This document shows positions 21,384-33,338 of a DNA stretch of 64,000 nt, one piece after another. Below the pieces are notes generated by a model, which was given only the letters and a program-made list of their open reading frames with translations, did no database searches and was not told the origin of the DNA. A program made the translations under genes and the position numbers. Positions within the stretch are counted from its first letter, which is position 1. Each line of letters opens with the position of its first letter. Source of the stretch: Parachlorella kessleri (lineage: Eukaryota; Chlorophyta; Trebouxiophyceae; Chlorellales; Chlorellaceae); assembly GCA_001598975.1 (NCBI GenBank), contig BBXU01001256.1, positions 1 through 64,000 on the forward strand, read 5' to 3'.

Positions 21384-23318
21384 TCACACCAGCCCGACCA
21401 TCTCAGCAACCTCAATGGGGATGAGCACCTGCGACAGCATGAGCGGTCGTCTTAAGAAACCTCGAACAACACGACCACATCAGAGTGCCAGGGCTCCTGT
21501 CAGCCCAGGCCTGCAATACCTGCAGGACGGTACGGTTCCACAAACAAGGGACCGAAAGCGTGCCTGGAGGCAAGGCAACACATTGCTCAGCAGCTCCTGG
21601 CAGCGCACCTCGTCAATGACATGTACAATCACATCAGTGCCAGGGACGGCAACATCAGGGACGATAACCGTGGCAGGGGTGATGCCTGAGGACGGCTCAA
21701 ACACCACATTGCCGTCAGCAACAGAAACCTGCACAAGAGTCACTGCGGCTGGTGAGGGGTACATTTGGCATAAAAGCTTTGCACTACGTTTGCGACCCGA
21801 GAGGCACAACAGACAACGCATTTCTCTTTAGCAGCCACTAGGTCCTAGCCTGCGGTCAACACTTGTTATAACGCAGACCAGCAAGCACTCACAGTGATGG
21901 TGGCGCTGGGGGGGCCAAGGGGCTCCAGCTCCTCGCCATCTGTGAACTCTGCAGCCTTGATGGTCTGAGGAATCACGTGGTAGGAAAGCACCTGCGGCCA
22001 TGCCCACAATAGTACAATGCCTGCCAGTTATTCGTTGGCTTCCTGTGCCATGAGCAAGCAGAACAAAGTCAGCCGGTCCACCACCGTCACAAAGCTGGCT
22101 CTATATCTATCTCTAAATGCTGTCCAAGCTCTCCTAGACCTCTGGCTTCTGCAGCAGGACGTGGTGTGTAGCACATGTCGGTGAGGAAGCAAGTGGCACG
22201 CCCAGCACCTCCAGCGCACCTCAGCAACCAGTGCAGCAGGTACTTCTGTGGGGCTGGTGACGTTCAGTTCGGCAAAAGCTTTCCGGAAAGCAGCTGCACA
22301 AAAGTAAGCACCATAGTCATATGTGCTCCACCTCTATTATTGAGAGTAAAATTTTGCGGCGCAGGGAGGTACTGCAGGTACAGCGCATGAACCCGGCAGT
22401 CTAGAAAAAGCCATGGGGTATGCACTACTTTCAGGGTATAGCAAAATTTTCAGTTCTTAAGACGCCTGCCCAAACGAGCGCAATTTTCACCAAAAATTTT
22501 AGGCTGTTAGCTGTGACCCTGCAACCCTAGCAAATTTTTCCGGCCGTTAGCTGCCGATTCCCTGCCCAAGCTAAACATTCCAATTTTGCCGCCCGGCCCA
22601 GAAATTAAGCAAAATATTCGGAAGTGCATACCCCATGGAAAAAGCCTCAATAAACACCCCAGTTAAGTTTAGTAAAAATAGTGGAGCCGCCCGGCTGGCA
22701 CACCCGCCACTAGGTCTCAACAACAAGCCACCTCACCGTCGGTAGGAGCGAGGATAGTGCCTGATGTGAAGCCGGTGACAGCGCTGCTGAGCCCAGCATA
22801 CTGCGAAGCAGAAGACAAGTGTCAGGGCCTTCAATTTTGCTGTGTTCCACCCAGCCACCTTAAGGCTGGTGCTCTAAGTCCTGGAAGCCACCTTGCAGCA
22901 GCCTCGAGCGCAACGCGGTACATACAGCGACAGTTTGTGTCTCCCCGTGCATAGGGCAAACATATTAACCGGTCCACTGGCATAAGGCAATATTGCATCA
23001 AAGGCCTGGTTTACGTGCCTTCGCTGCAATACCCACCTGCACTGCGGCTATCAAATAGTTCAGGCCTGCCCCTGTGGCAACGTCAACGATGTTAGCGCGA
23101 CCTGCGCAGAGAGAGGCAAGAAGAGTGAGAAAAAAGCGAAGACGCGTGGCCTCCCCATGCTGTCGCGTCTGCGCCACTGCAAGTGATCGCAAGCTCAAAC
23201 GGAGCGGCAGAAGCCTTCCTAACACACTACGGGCTGGACCACGCGAAGTTCGACATGGCTCACCCACAGTCAGGGTGGATGCCAGGAACAGGCAGGCAAG
23301 AACAGCTGCCGCCCTCAT
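21384..23318 (-). CDS. Secreted single-domain fasciclin (FAS1) protein 3, with MITE in an intron
   Basis: Seven exons of 55, 65, 64, 74, 99, 120 and 45 nt (23318-23264, 23101-23037, 22800-22737, 22293-22220, 21991-21893, 21728-21609, 21428-21384) give 173 aa. It starts with a signal peptide (MRAAAVLACLFLASTLTVG). The FAS1 elements are LNYLIAAVQYAGLSSAV, GTILAPTDAAFRKAF, VLSYHVIPQTIKAAEF, VSVADGNVVFEPSSG, then VIVHVIDEVLIPIEVAEMV at the end. Exon lengths are identical to FAS1 gene 4, so the two are tandem duplicates. The intron between exons 3 and 4 holds a 226-bp transposon-like insertion that does not touch the splice sites. Confidence 0.9.
22412..22637. mobile_element. hAT-like MITE inside an intron of FAS1 gene 3
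   Basis: Perfect 15-bp terminal inverted repeats, CATGGGGTATGCACT at 22412-22426 and its reverse complement at 22623-22637. They are flanked by an exact 8-bp direct repeat GAAAAAGC at 22404-22411 and 22638-22645, which reads as a target-site duplication. The interior is 196 bp, AT-rich, with repeated CAAATTTT-like and GTTAGCTG subterminal motifs and no coding capacity. An 8-bp duplication with short inverted ends is typical of the hAT superfamily. Being non-autonomous, it would rely on a transposase elsewhere. Confidence 0.85.
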
Positions 23319-24549
23319 GTTGGCTTGTGCAGCCTCCTTTGGGTGCCTGTGGAATGTACAGGGTGCTGTGAATAGAGAGGCGGCCTGTCACTGGCCGTAA
23401 GAGGCGATTCGCGGTCCTTAAGTGAGGGGAAAGAAGTCTCCCGCGCGCTCGTCGACTCCACGAGGGTTGCCCCCATGCGGTTTAAGGCCGGTTGTATGGT
23501 GCAGGATGGTACGCTTCATAGTAAGAAACTTTCATCGTAGGAAAGAAGCATTCTGTTGTTCTTCTGCCCGCAATGCCAATAAGTCCCGACCGCATGCCCG
23601 ACCGAGAAGTGCTTCCCGCCCCGACCGGCTGACATCTCAAGCTCGTTGCCATGTTCTCCTTTGTCTTGTGAACTGTCAGATAGTTCCGTGCAGATGAGGG
23701 GAAGGAAGAACTTTGTGAACAGGAACGAATACCAGGTATGCCCCTGGGCCTTGTAACAGTGACCTATGCGCTGCATAGTGTCACTGCATACAATATGTCA
23801 TGCAATATGTACAAAACAAGCTGGCGTTGCAGACGCCTTTGGTTAGTGAATTTGTGACTCTGCTGTACAAATAGCGGAGGTCATCGAAAGACGAGGGGCC
23901 CTAGGACTTCAGAGTGTCACACCATGCTCTTTCCAAGGACATCAAGGATGAGCAAGTGACAAAGCAGGGCAACAGGGAACATCGGGCGTCGGTGAGGGAA
24001 GGGGCTGAAGAACTTTGGAACCACTCACCAAAGGGCCCCATCAACTAGAACCCCACCGCAGTTGCAGGAGGAGTAACAGGTAGTGCGAAGATAGAAAAGA
24101 TAGGGTTGAGGTGTACTAACTGGGCTGGATGCAAGGTTGTTCCTGGGTCTTGCCTGAGTTCTGGTCCAGTAGGTCTCTCTTTGTGACAAGTTCAGGCCAC
24201 AGGAACCGCAGGTCAAAGTGGGTGATGTGCTGGGCGGATGTGTCGTCCAGAGCTGCAATGCTGCTTGGTTACCAATATTGCAGGTATAGCAGCCCATCCG
24301 CAAGTCACATGACCAAAGGTTGCAGCATATATCACAACAGCTGGAGTCGTGAAGATGGTGTCACAGGGGCGCAGTTAGCCCACCAAAATGCAGTGCTGCC
24401 CAATCCGGCATCACAAACAATCTAAATAACGCCGGCTTCCAATGCAGTGCCTTGCGTGCCAAAAGCAAAACTTTCCTTTTTTGGGTTGCAGCAACCAGAG
24501 CAGCAACAGAGGCAACATGCGAGGCCAACCTGGATCCGCCACCAGCTCC
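23319..24549. other. Intergenic between FAS1 genes 3 and 4
   Basis: 1.2 kb between tandem copies. Short open frames exist on both strands but none resembles a FAS1 exon or any family I know. The promoter of gene 3 and the 3' UTR of gene 4 are expected here. Confidence 0.5.
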
Positions 24550-26107
24550 CTAGGCAAGGCCCACGAGCTCAGCTACCTCTATAGGCACCAGGACCTGCAG
24601 TAAGGGCAAGCTAAGGGTAGTAAGTCGTCATCATGAATAGTGCAGGCCATACAGGCGGCAGTCCATGCCCCCCTGTGCCAACAGCAACTCGTTCCCCAGC
24701 TGCAGACAAGCACAGCCATACTTGCTTGTGGACATATCCAGCACTGACCTCATCAATGACGTCCACCAAGACGGTAGTGTTGCTTACTGGCACGTCGGCC
24801 TTAATTATGGTTGCTGGAGATACGCCGGAGGAGGGTTCAAAGATCACAGTCTTCCCCGAAACTGAAACCTGCAGACATAGTCAATCAGCTCATCTTAAAT
24901 GCTATGTCCTGTCTCATTTCGTTCATCCTTCGCCATGTCAATCCATCCAGCAAGCCATCGCCTCCTTGGTCACCGCACTTCATCTAGTGAAGTTGCCTAC
25001 GCCCCAATTTGGCACACCCACTTGCGGGGCCACTTACTGCCAGGGTGCTGCCCTTGGGTCCCAGAGGCTTGAGCTCCTCGTCATTCTTGAAGGCAGTCGA
25101 CTTGGTTGAGGTTGGTAGGACATGATATTGCAGGACCTGCATACAGGGAAGGTGAGGTCGCAAGGCCACGGTCAGCACAAGCTTGTGTGCCTTAAGGCCA
25201 ACAGGCCCACTCTAGCGTGCCCATCTCAGAGCTCCTGCTGTGTCCACATCGCCTGTACTACCATCCCGTTTTAGAGTGCTAGGCTCGCAACTCACCTCAG
25301 CCACCAGCGCTTTGTTCAGTTGAGTGAGCCGGGTGGCGTTTAAAGTTGTCAAGAGGTTATCAAAGGCCTCTGCAGCCACAGATTAACCAGCGAAGGGTCA
25401 GTGACACTGTCTGCTGCAAGGGATGGTCAGGGAGGCACTGCAACAAACAGTCATGCACTCAAACGTGCACATGTTAGCTGGAGATCATTTCAGGCATGAG
25501 GAGGGTCAGCCTGCAAGACGTCCACTTACCATTGTCAGGTGCTAGGATGGTACCAGCCTTCAGGTTGTCAAGGGTACTTGTCAAGCCAGCGTACTGCAAA
25601 GCTAAAAAAAGCCGCACTGGCTGGTACTCGGGCAGCTCAAGCAGGAGGCAGCTAGATGTATACATCCAATGCCTGGGAAGCAGCACGGGTGCCCGACCGC
25701 CGGTCACCGCTTCTACAAAATCCAGCCTTACGACGTTACTACTCTCTACGCTCACAGCACTTTGGAAAAAGAGGCACATGCTTGGGCCATGCTGGTATGG
25801 TCACCTGCACGGCGGCTACAAGCGAGGTCAACCCCGCACTCTGGGCCGTGGAGGTAAGGCTGGCTCGGCCTGCAAGTACGAAAGCCGGCGGGGATTTATG
25901 TGGTAAGACATCCGTCGTCTTTGCACGCCAAGCCGATTTGTGCCCAAGGAAGTGATCAGCAGACATATAGCTGCCGCCAAAGAGTCAGCATCATCGTATC
26001 ATCTCCCTCCTCCGTCTGGGAGCCCCGTGTTAGGCTTCCTGTTAAGGCTTACCAGTAGCGAAGGTGGCGGCCAGAGCCACCAACGCCAGTACGACTGATG
26101 TCCGCAT
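24550..26107 (-). CDS. Secreted single-domain fasciclin (FAS1) protein 4
   Basis: Seven exons (26107-26053, 25869-25805, 25593-25530, 25369-25296, 25136-25038, 24868-24749, 24594-24550), with the same lengths and phases as gene 3, give 173 aa. Signal peptide: MRTSVVLALVALAATFATG. FAS1 elements are SLVAAVQYAGLTSTL, GTILAPDNEAFDNLL, VLQYHVLPTSTKSTAF, FEPSSGVSPATII and DVIDEVLVPIEVAELVGLA at the end. It differs from gene 3 mainly in the middle of the domain. Both lack a membrane helix or GPI-type tail, so they are predicted to be soluble and secreted. Conserved Asn-x-Thr sites (NAT here, NVT in gene 3) could be glycosylated. Confidence 0.9.
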
Positions 26108-26732
26108 GCTGACTAGCCTCGTGCTTGCTTGTGAGGACAGATGTGCACGAACCGCGTTGAAGCAACTGTTAAGGGTTGTGCAAGCAGAAAGATTCGGCGC
26201 GCCCCCGCCTCATATGTCAGCTTCGGTTATAGGTTCAAATGGCGTTCAATACCATTTCAATACCAAGGCTTGATGGCACTTATCTACACGTCCTGAAGAT
26301 TGTTGGTGGGACTTTCTGTCAAAACAAAAGCATTATGATGTCAAGGGACATGCATCAAAGATATATGTACTCACACATATGCCCCAATAATGAGAGGCAC
26401 TTAGTCACCCGGGTTGCCCCTACCCATAGCCAGTGAGGACCATCCCACAATTTTGCAATCCCCTGGGGATATAGTAAGTGAGGTGCATGCAGCACAGTAA
26501 TAACTGAGGTACATGAGCAAGGGTTCGGTACTCAACACCGCATTCAAGGTCACCGGCAGGCGACCGACCAATGACGGGTACAGCTATTTTCAAACCCAGC
26601 GCTGCACTGCGCAGTTTCAGCTTGTCACACAAAAACTAAACAAAAACTTCGTTATGTTATGTGAGGTCCTATGCCGGCTGCCCCATACAGCTAGCCAAGA
26701 AAGCCAGGGTTTGAGTCGCTTGTTAGTCACGA
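26108..26732. other. Intergenic between FAS1 gene 4 and the coiled-coil gene
   Basis: Upstream flank of FAS1 gene 4 and 3' flank of the coiled-coil gene, both minus strand. No gene is seen. Confidence 0.5.
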
Positions 26733-29700
26733 TCAGTGGTGTCCCGACTTGAACTTTAACCAGCTAAACTTGCCAGAAGACGAGGACTTGCGGCTTCTGG
26801 GGCTGCCATCATCCTCACTGGAGGCCAGAGACCTTGGCCCCTTGCTAGACGGGGGCCCTGACTGGCCCCCTGCCAGGGGAAAGCCAGCCCAGCCATCCAG
26901 CACTGAGCCTGCCTCAGCAGGTCCGTCCTGCGTGCTCTGTGCGGTCAGCTGGGTTGCCGCTTGCTGGGGCGGCAGGAAGCGCTGCTGCGTGTGCTGCTGT
27001 GCCACCTGGAGGGGTCCTAGCCGTTGTTCCCCTTGCTCATCCTGCTGCTGTTGCTGCTGCTTCGTGTGCCCCTGGTTTCGCAGCTGCTGCTGGGCAGCCT
27101 CGCTGCTGCCGCCACCGTTCTGGCGCCCAACCAGCTTTGCCCTCAGCAGCTCCAGCTCCTCCCCCTGGGCTTCGCACAGCTGCTGCTGCACCACCAGCCT
27201 CGTGGCGGTGTCTGTCAGGGCCGAACGTGCCCCCGCTTCGCGTGCTGAGCATGCCGTCAGCTCGTCAGACAACCGACCCAGGCTGTCGCGCCAGCCTGCA
27301 GACTCCGCCTGTGCCGAGTGGAGTTTGTCTGTGAGGGCTGCATGCTGTGCCAGCAGCAGCGCCACACGCGCTTCCAGCGCGCCGCAGCGCTCTTCTGAGG
27401 CGGCCAGCTCCCGCACCCGCGCCTGCAGCAGGGCGAAGCGCGCAGAAGTCAGTACGGTAGGCTTTGCGCTGAAGGCCAATTTCATGTTCTTCCTCGGCGG
27501 CCGGCAAATCACGCCCAGACGAAAGCTGCTCTGCACTACCAAGGGCCAGCGCCTGCTTCACCACAGCCTTGCCAGCGCTGGCATAGACGGGCCTGGCAAA
27601 GCCCCGGATCAACCTGGCGTTGCCAAAAGAGCTGTGCAACGCCAGGTGCCTCAGAGCACAAAACCTACAACCTTCCATAGCAGTCGAGCTCCGGCAACCA
27701 AGCATGCACAGCGCTGCACCACCCCGACCACGGCGCACGGGGGTGACCAGCGGCATCGGCGTCCAAGCCCGCTCAGCTCTCACCGCCCACCTGTAGCTGT
27801 GCCATCTCCAAGTGTGCCGCCACCAGCTGCTCCTCCCTCTGCCGGATGATGCCCGCCAGGGCAGCGCCCCGCTCCGTCTCCCGAGACCCCGCAGCCTGCC
27901 GCTGCAGTAGCTGCACCTGCAGGGGCGGGCGGCGCACGGGAGCAAGTCTGACCAGCCCACCAGGACGGAGCGTGCAACAAGTCGCTTACCACACTTATCA
28001 CCGTTCGCTACTTTTCATGACGCCACACGACGATGGGCTTGTAGCCCCGTCATGTGTGGTAGAAGGAGCTGCGCCTAGAACCCCTAGGCCCCACTGGTCC
28101 CCCAAGAAGGGGCCAGCGGTGAAGCAGTGTTCTACACGTCCCTGTTAGTCCAGTGCAAAATGCCGCACTCCTAGAACACAAGTCGAAGCACGCAGGGAAT
28201 GCCCGTATGGATGTCCATGCGTGCAGCGGCTGGCATCCTCACACACATCGCTACACGCGGTCGTGCACAGCCATGGGTCCCTGACCCCCCTCCTGCCCTC
28301 CGACCTCACCCCACGCTTGTGGACGCCCCCGCACCTGCACCTCCAGCTGCTGCTTCTCAGCCCTCAGCTGGGCCACCTCCGCCCACGCCTCCCCGCCCGC
28401 CTGCCGTGCCGCCGCGGCCTGCGCCGCCACCTCCGCAGACCGCCGCGCCTGGCTGGCCTGCAGCCTGGCTGCCAGGGCGGCACCCTCCGCGCGGGCTTGC
28501 TGCAGGCGAGAGGCGAGCGCTGCCTTGGAGCGGTTAGCCTCAGCAAGCGCGGCTCGCAAGGCCTCCACCTCGGCCATCAGCTCGCCACCTGCACACCAGA
28601 TAGTACAATGTATGCAGATATCCCTCAGTGAGGAAATGCAGTGCGCCTCCTCGGTGAAGATCGCGACATGCCAGCGAACATGCATGCTCACTACTGCCCA
28701 GCAGAAATCCACCCACCAGCTGGTGCCAGCATGCCAAACCCCCTTCCATGCAGCCTTGACATAATCATCAACTTGGCCAGGCCACGTGAGTCAGGCCTGG
28801 TCATATCTGCTGCCCCCCACACTCCAGCACACCTGCCAGTGACTCCAACGAGGCATCAGGGCTGATAGTGATGCTGGAGTGCATGGCAAGCTCCAAGCCG
28901 CCCTCCTGCCTTTCTGCCTGCACAGGGAGCCGGCGCTGCCAGCAGTTGTACAGCTGCTGCTTGTGGCAGGGCTTGCAAGCCAAGGCAATGCAGCCCCACC
29001 ATGCTCTGTGCAAACAAAAGTGTGCTAAGGCCACAAGGCCCATGCCTCTAAATCCTACCAGGCCTTCTGCCGCTTATAGTATACGCAAACCATGTGAAAT
29101 GCCCAACAAAGGTCAGGAATGCTGAAAAAGTGCGCTCTCTCCCTTGCACCCTGCTTACATTCAAGCCCGCTAATTGGTGCCGGGGCCACCTGGTCATTCA
29201 ACTGCCTCAATCCATCCCCAAGCTGCCACCTTTCCCTGCCAAATGGTATTACTTACAATGCAGCTCCCTGCTAGTCCAGCACAAGCGCCTCCCAGGTTCT
29301 CCGCCGCTCAGTGCTCCCCAGCGCTCCTGAGGGCATGCATCTACGACACCCCCTGCTGCCTAACAACAGAGATAAACTCCTAAACTATCACCCACCTGCA
29401 TAAGTTCCACCTGGTACTCCAGCCGGTCTACCTTCTCCAGCGCTGCCGCCAGCTCCTGGCGCCCTGCCTCCGCCTGCGCTGCCAGCGCCCGCTGCTCCGC
29501 CAGCGCGGCACGCAGAGCAGCAGTTGACTGCAAAGGAGAGGCGGCACACAACAGCGAGGTTTCAAGCACGGCCGCAGATGCTGGTGTGAATGCCATCAGA
29601 ATCGTGTCTGTCCAAACTTGCCTAGGCTATCACCATACTCCCTCAACGGAAAAATTAGTCCCTCCTTGGGTCACCTCACAGAAGTACCTTGCCCCACGAG

Positions 29701-31359
29701 CCAGTTGCACCTGCGCACCTGTGCAAGCTGCGCCTCTGACTCGCGGCGCGCCCTCTGAGACGCCTCCAGTGCTGCAAATGACAGCTGAACCTCGTCCAGC
29801 AGAGCAGCGGCACGCAAGTCGGAGGCTGCTTTCTCCTCCCTGCAGCCAGGTAGGCGGGCAATGCAACTTTGCTCTGGCAGCAGACATGGCAAGGTCTTGC
29901 AGCGTGTACATGTGTCGTTGCTGCAACATTCGCAATCCATAGCCTGCCAAGCGCAATAACATATGCATCAAAGATAGCAGTGGAACACTGATACCTGTGG
30001 ATGGATACCGCAGTTTCTGCACCCAAAGACAACCTCTTAGGTAGCATATAACGTCCATGACACAGCCCCGCAGGCCACCGACTCTAGGAAACAGTCACAC
30101 CCCACAAGGCCGGCCGCACCCTCCAGATAGCCAGTATAGCGCAGGTACACCCCACGCTCTCAGCCCAGGCCTTGGGTCCGGACCTACCTCAGCTGTGTGG
30201 CTTCTGCCTCAGCTGCCTCCAGCCGCCTCCGCAGCTGTGCAGCGACCACAGCCTCCATGGGTGCCGCGGCGCCTCCCACACTCAGCAGCTGCGCCTCCAA
30301 GTTGCGCGCCGGCCGCTCCCCCGCCTGCTCAGGGCCGTACCTGGAGGGCCACTCTCCCTCCGCTTCGCGAGCTGGGGCTTCCGTAGTCAGTACTGCTCCT
30401 ACAATCCCCTCTGCTGCTCCCGCAGCCTGGCGGCTAGGAGCCGGCGTGGCCGGATCTTGCCACGCTGTGTGGTCAGGGTCTGTGCTGCCGGGAGTGATCC
30501 TGGCTGAGGGCTGGCCTCCCTGGCCGCGGCCGGCGGGTGTAAGCGGTCCTGGCGAGGCTACAAGATTGGCACCGCTGATGTCCTGAGCCATGGCGCAGCT
30601 GCTTTCGTCGGCCTCAAATACTGGGTTGCTGCTGAGAGACGTGACCAGGCTGCTGCAGGAGGCATCACGCAACAGCTGGTCTGGTTGCTGATTGCCAGGG
30701 TAGCCCTGTTGGTGCTGCCCCACCCCGCCCCCTGCTGGCTGGTCAGAGTAAGGCGACAGATGCAAGAGCGCTGTGGGCCCATCTTGCAGGGGCAGTTCGT
30801 CAGGGCTGCTGAGAGGCGAAGGCCCCAAGCCGCCTAGTGGAGTCGAGTCGTCGCCATATGGTGGCATGGGGTAATCATCAGCCTCGGGGCCAAGCTGCTG
30901 GTCTGCGTCAGTCTGCTGCTGCCACTGCTTCTCGCTTGGGGTACTGCTGCTGCCGCTGGATGGTTGCTCCTGCTGCTCAATCTGCCCAAGTGGCTGCTCT
31001 CGATGTTGCTGCTGCAGCTGCTGCAAGGGGTTCGCCCTCTCATCATACCCTTGCCCGGCGCTGCTCCCAACAGGGGATACCGGGTCAGCAAGGCAGCCTC
31101 CAGCCACTGCAGCCTGCCCAACTTCATCATGTATTCCCTCCTCGACCACTGCTGGCAGCGTTCCAGCACCACCTTGAAGGCTGGTGGGGCTGACGCCGCC
31201 GCCGCCGCTGCTCTGCAGCAGCCACTCTGCGTCCGGGCCCTTGCAGTCATTGAAGAGGTCCCTGGTCACCAGCTGCGGGTGTGTCCAGCTCCCTGGTTGG
31301 CTGGCAGTGGGCTGCTGGGCCAGCTGCTGTGAGAAGCGTAGACGATCTTCGTCCAGCAT
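26733..31359 (-). CDS. Unknown coiled-coil protein with long Q/S/P-rich N-terminus
   Basis: Seven exons (31359-30188, 29839-29719, 29527-29396, 28917-28833, 28588-28335, 27916-27791, 27422-26733) join in phase to 859 aa. Residues 1 to about 370 are low-complexity, rich in Gln, Ser, Pro and Gly. From about 375 to 720 the sequence is Ala/Glu/Leu/Arg-rich with heptad-like spacing (AQLRRRLEAAEAEATQLR, RALAAQAEAGRQELAAALEK, AALASRLQQARAEGAALAAR). The tail is Q-rich, then ends in a Ser/Lys-rich stretch, SRKSSSSGKFSWLKFKSGHH. There is no catalytic motif, and I do not recognise the family; a scaffold, basal-body or cytoskeletal role is possible but only a guess. A non-coding first exon may exist: a good donor (AAG|GTGAGT) lies upstream near 31590 and an acceptor-like AACACCAG sits just before the ATG. 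Confidence 0.75.
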
Positions 31360-31832
31360 CCAGCCTGGTGTTTTGTTTGGGACAAAGAGAGAGAGGAGAG
31401 TCAGGGCACAGTGGCAACAAGACGACCTCGTACTGTTCTTCAACTCTTACAAGTCACAAAAGCCCACCAGCACTCCGCGGTCGGAAGCTATAGAACACTG
31501 CATGTTGCAAGCATGCAAGAGCCGCGCGGCAAGCTGTGCGCTGATCAGGCAACCACAGCATGAATCCTCAATATTTGCTTCATGACTCACCTTAAACGGG
31601 CTTGCGTTCGCCCAACGTAGGGCCAATCTAAGACACAAGATTCAAGCTCCTCGCCCTAGTTCCTTGTAAGTAGTGGGTGTTGCATGTCGTGCTCTCGACT
31701 AGATAGCATGTTTTGAGGGCACGGCAGTAGAGCTTATTTCGAGTGGAGGTATTCGAGTTCGTCCAAGCCCAACGGCGGGAGCATGTTCAACTCTGTCATT
31801 GCTGGGATGTTTGGGGAGTAGTCTGTTAAATT
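31360..31832. promoter_or_regulatory. Divergent promoter region, coiled-coil gene (-) and UVSSA (+)
   Basis: 473 bp between two start codons facing away from each other. It probably includes a 5' UTR intron of the coiled-coil gene. No clear core element is seen. Confidence 0.4.
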
Positions 31833-33307
31833 ATGGACGACAGGGAAGCTCGGGAGGCTCTTGGAGCTTTGATTCAGAGGGCTACAGCCAAGCGCCTAGA
31901 CCATGTGGACCCATCCCACATGTCAAGCATCAAGACGCTTTGTCGAGCTTCTGATCGCTACGTGGAGTCTGCCTTTGACTTGCTATATCAGCGCCTGAAG
32001 CACCCTCACAGCCAGGCGCGTCCACCCTCATCCCTGGATGCCTGGGGCTTGCAACACAGGCTCACAGAGCGGTCCGCATAATATAAAACAGTGTATTCAT
32101 CTTCTTGCTCTCTAGCCTTCTAACCAAGGCCGAGCTGCCTGCAGGTGCGCCTGCTGGCGCTGGAGGTCTGTGATGAACTCTTTGGCCGGAGTAAACACTT
32201 CCGAGCCCTGCTTACTGGTCGGCTTACCCACTTTCTGGAGCTTGTGGTCGGCCATAAGTCTGAGAACCCGCTACCGCCGCCTGCGCCAGCTGCTGTTGCA
32301 CTTCGTGCCAAGGCGCTAGAGGTGTTGGAGCGCTGGCAAGGCCAGTTTGGCGCGAAGTATAAACAGGTGGGGTGGGCGCTGCCCAGGCACAGGCAGAGCT
32401 TGCTGTTGACAGTTGATGCAGGAGTCCGTCCACTGGATGCACTCTGGGGAATTGGCTTTTTGTGGTTTGGCAAGGGTGCAGCTGAGCTGACCAGGCCAGT
32501 AGCCTGCCTGTGGTAGCGGGGGAAGTGTAAATATCGTGAGCTTAGCTGACTTGTTTATTGTGCTGCAGGTAGCACTGGGCTATGACTACTTGAAAAACAC
32601 GCTGAGGTTACCCTTCCCAGACGCCCAGAGTGCCGCAGCCCAACAAGAGCAGGCGCGCCGCGAGAGACAGGTGTGCGGCTGTGGGGTGCCAGCCCAGTTT
32701 GTGTGGCCGTCGATCATGGCTTCACTGTGCCTGAGGCACCTTACTTGCCGCCTTACACACTTTGTGGATGACACCAACCGTGGGGATGGCTCCTGCTAAC
32801 CCTCTGCTGGCTTGAGGCGCATACTGTAATTGTTGCAGTCCATGACTCGCATGCTCTGCTGGTGCAGGCAGCAGCGCAGCAACGCCTGCAGGAGCGGTAT
32901 GGACAGCTCTGCGAGGAGCAGGGCGCAGCGTCCCGAGAGTTCAAGTCCTTCCTGGACCAAATGGTGGGCCCCTGGGTCTAGATTATGTAATGTCGCTTGC
33001 GAAGTTCGGGCCTGAAGGGGTGCATAACCTGAATCCATCATGTCCCCCCAGTCAAGCTGAGCAGCCAGCTCGCTTTTCACGTAGGAGTGCTTACCACAAG
33101 TGCATCCGGCAGGAGTTCTTGGCTTGTGTTGTATGAGCTGAAGGGCCAGCTTGCGATACAATAAGCCCTATCCATTTTCACCCTAGTCACATCCGTAGGG
33201 AGGCCATGGGCCGGCCCACACTGAACTGACTGGGGGTGAGGGGCGACAGGACAGGGGCACCTGCTGCTTTGCAGGCGGAGTGCTTTGCTGTGCTAGCCGA
33301 GGAGCAA

Positions 33308-33338
<31 letters not shown>

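Noticed and set aside
26749..27849. 366-codon open frame on the plus strand
   Set aside because: It is the antisense of the GC-rich, Q-rich coiled-coil exons. Composition (Cys/Ser/Pro runs) is typical of a shadow frame.
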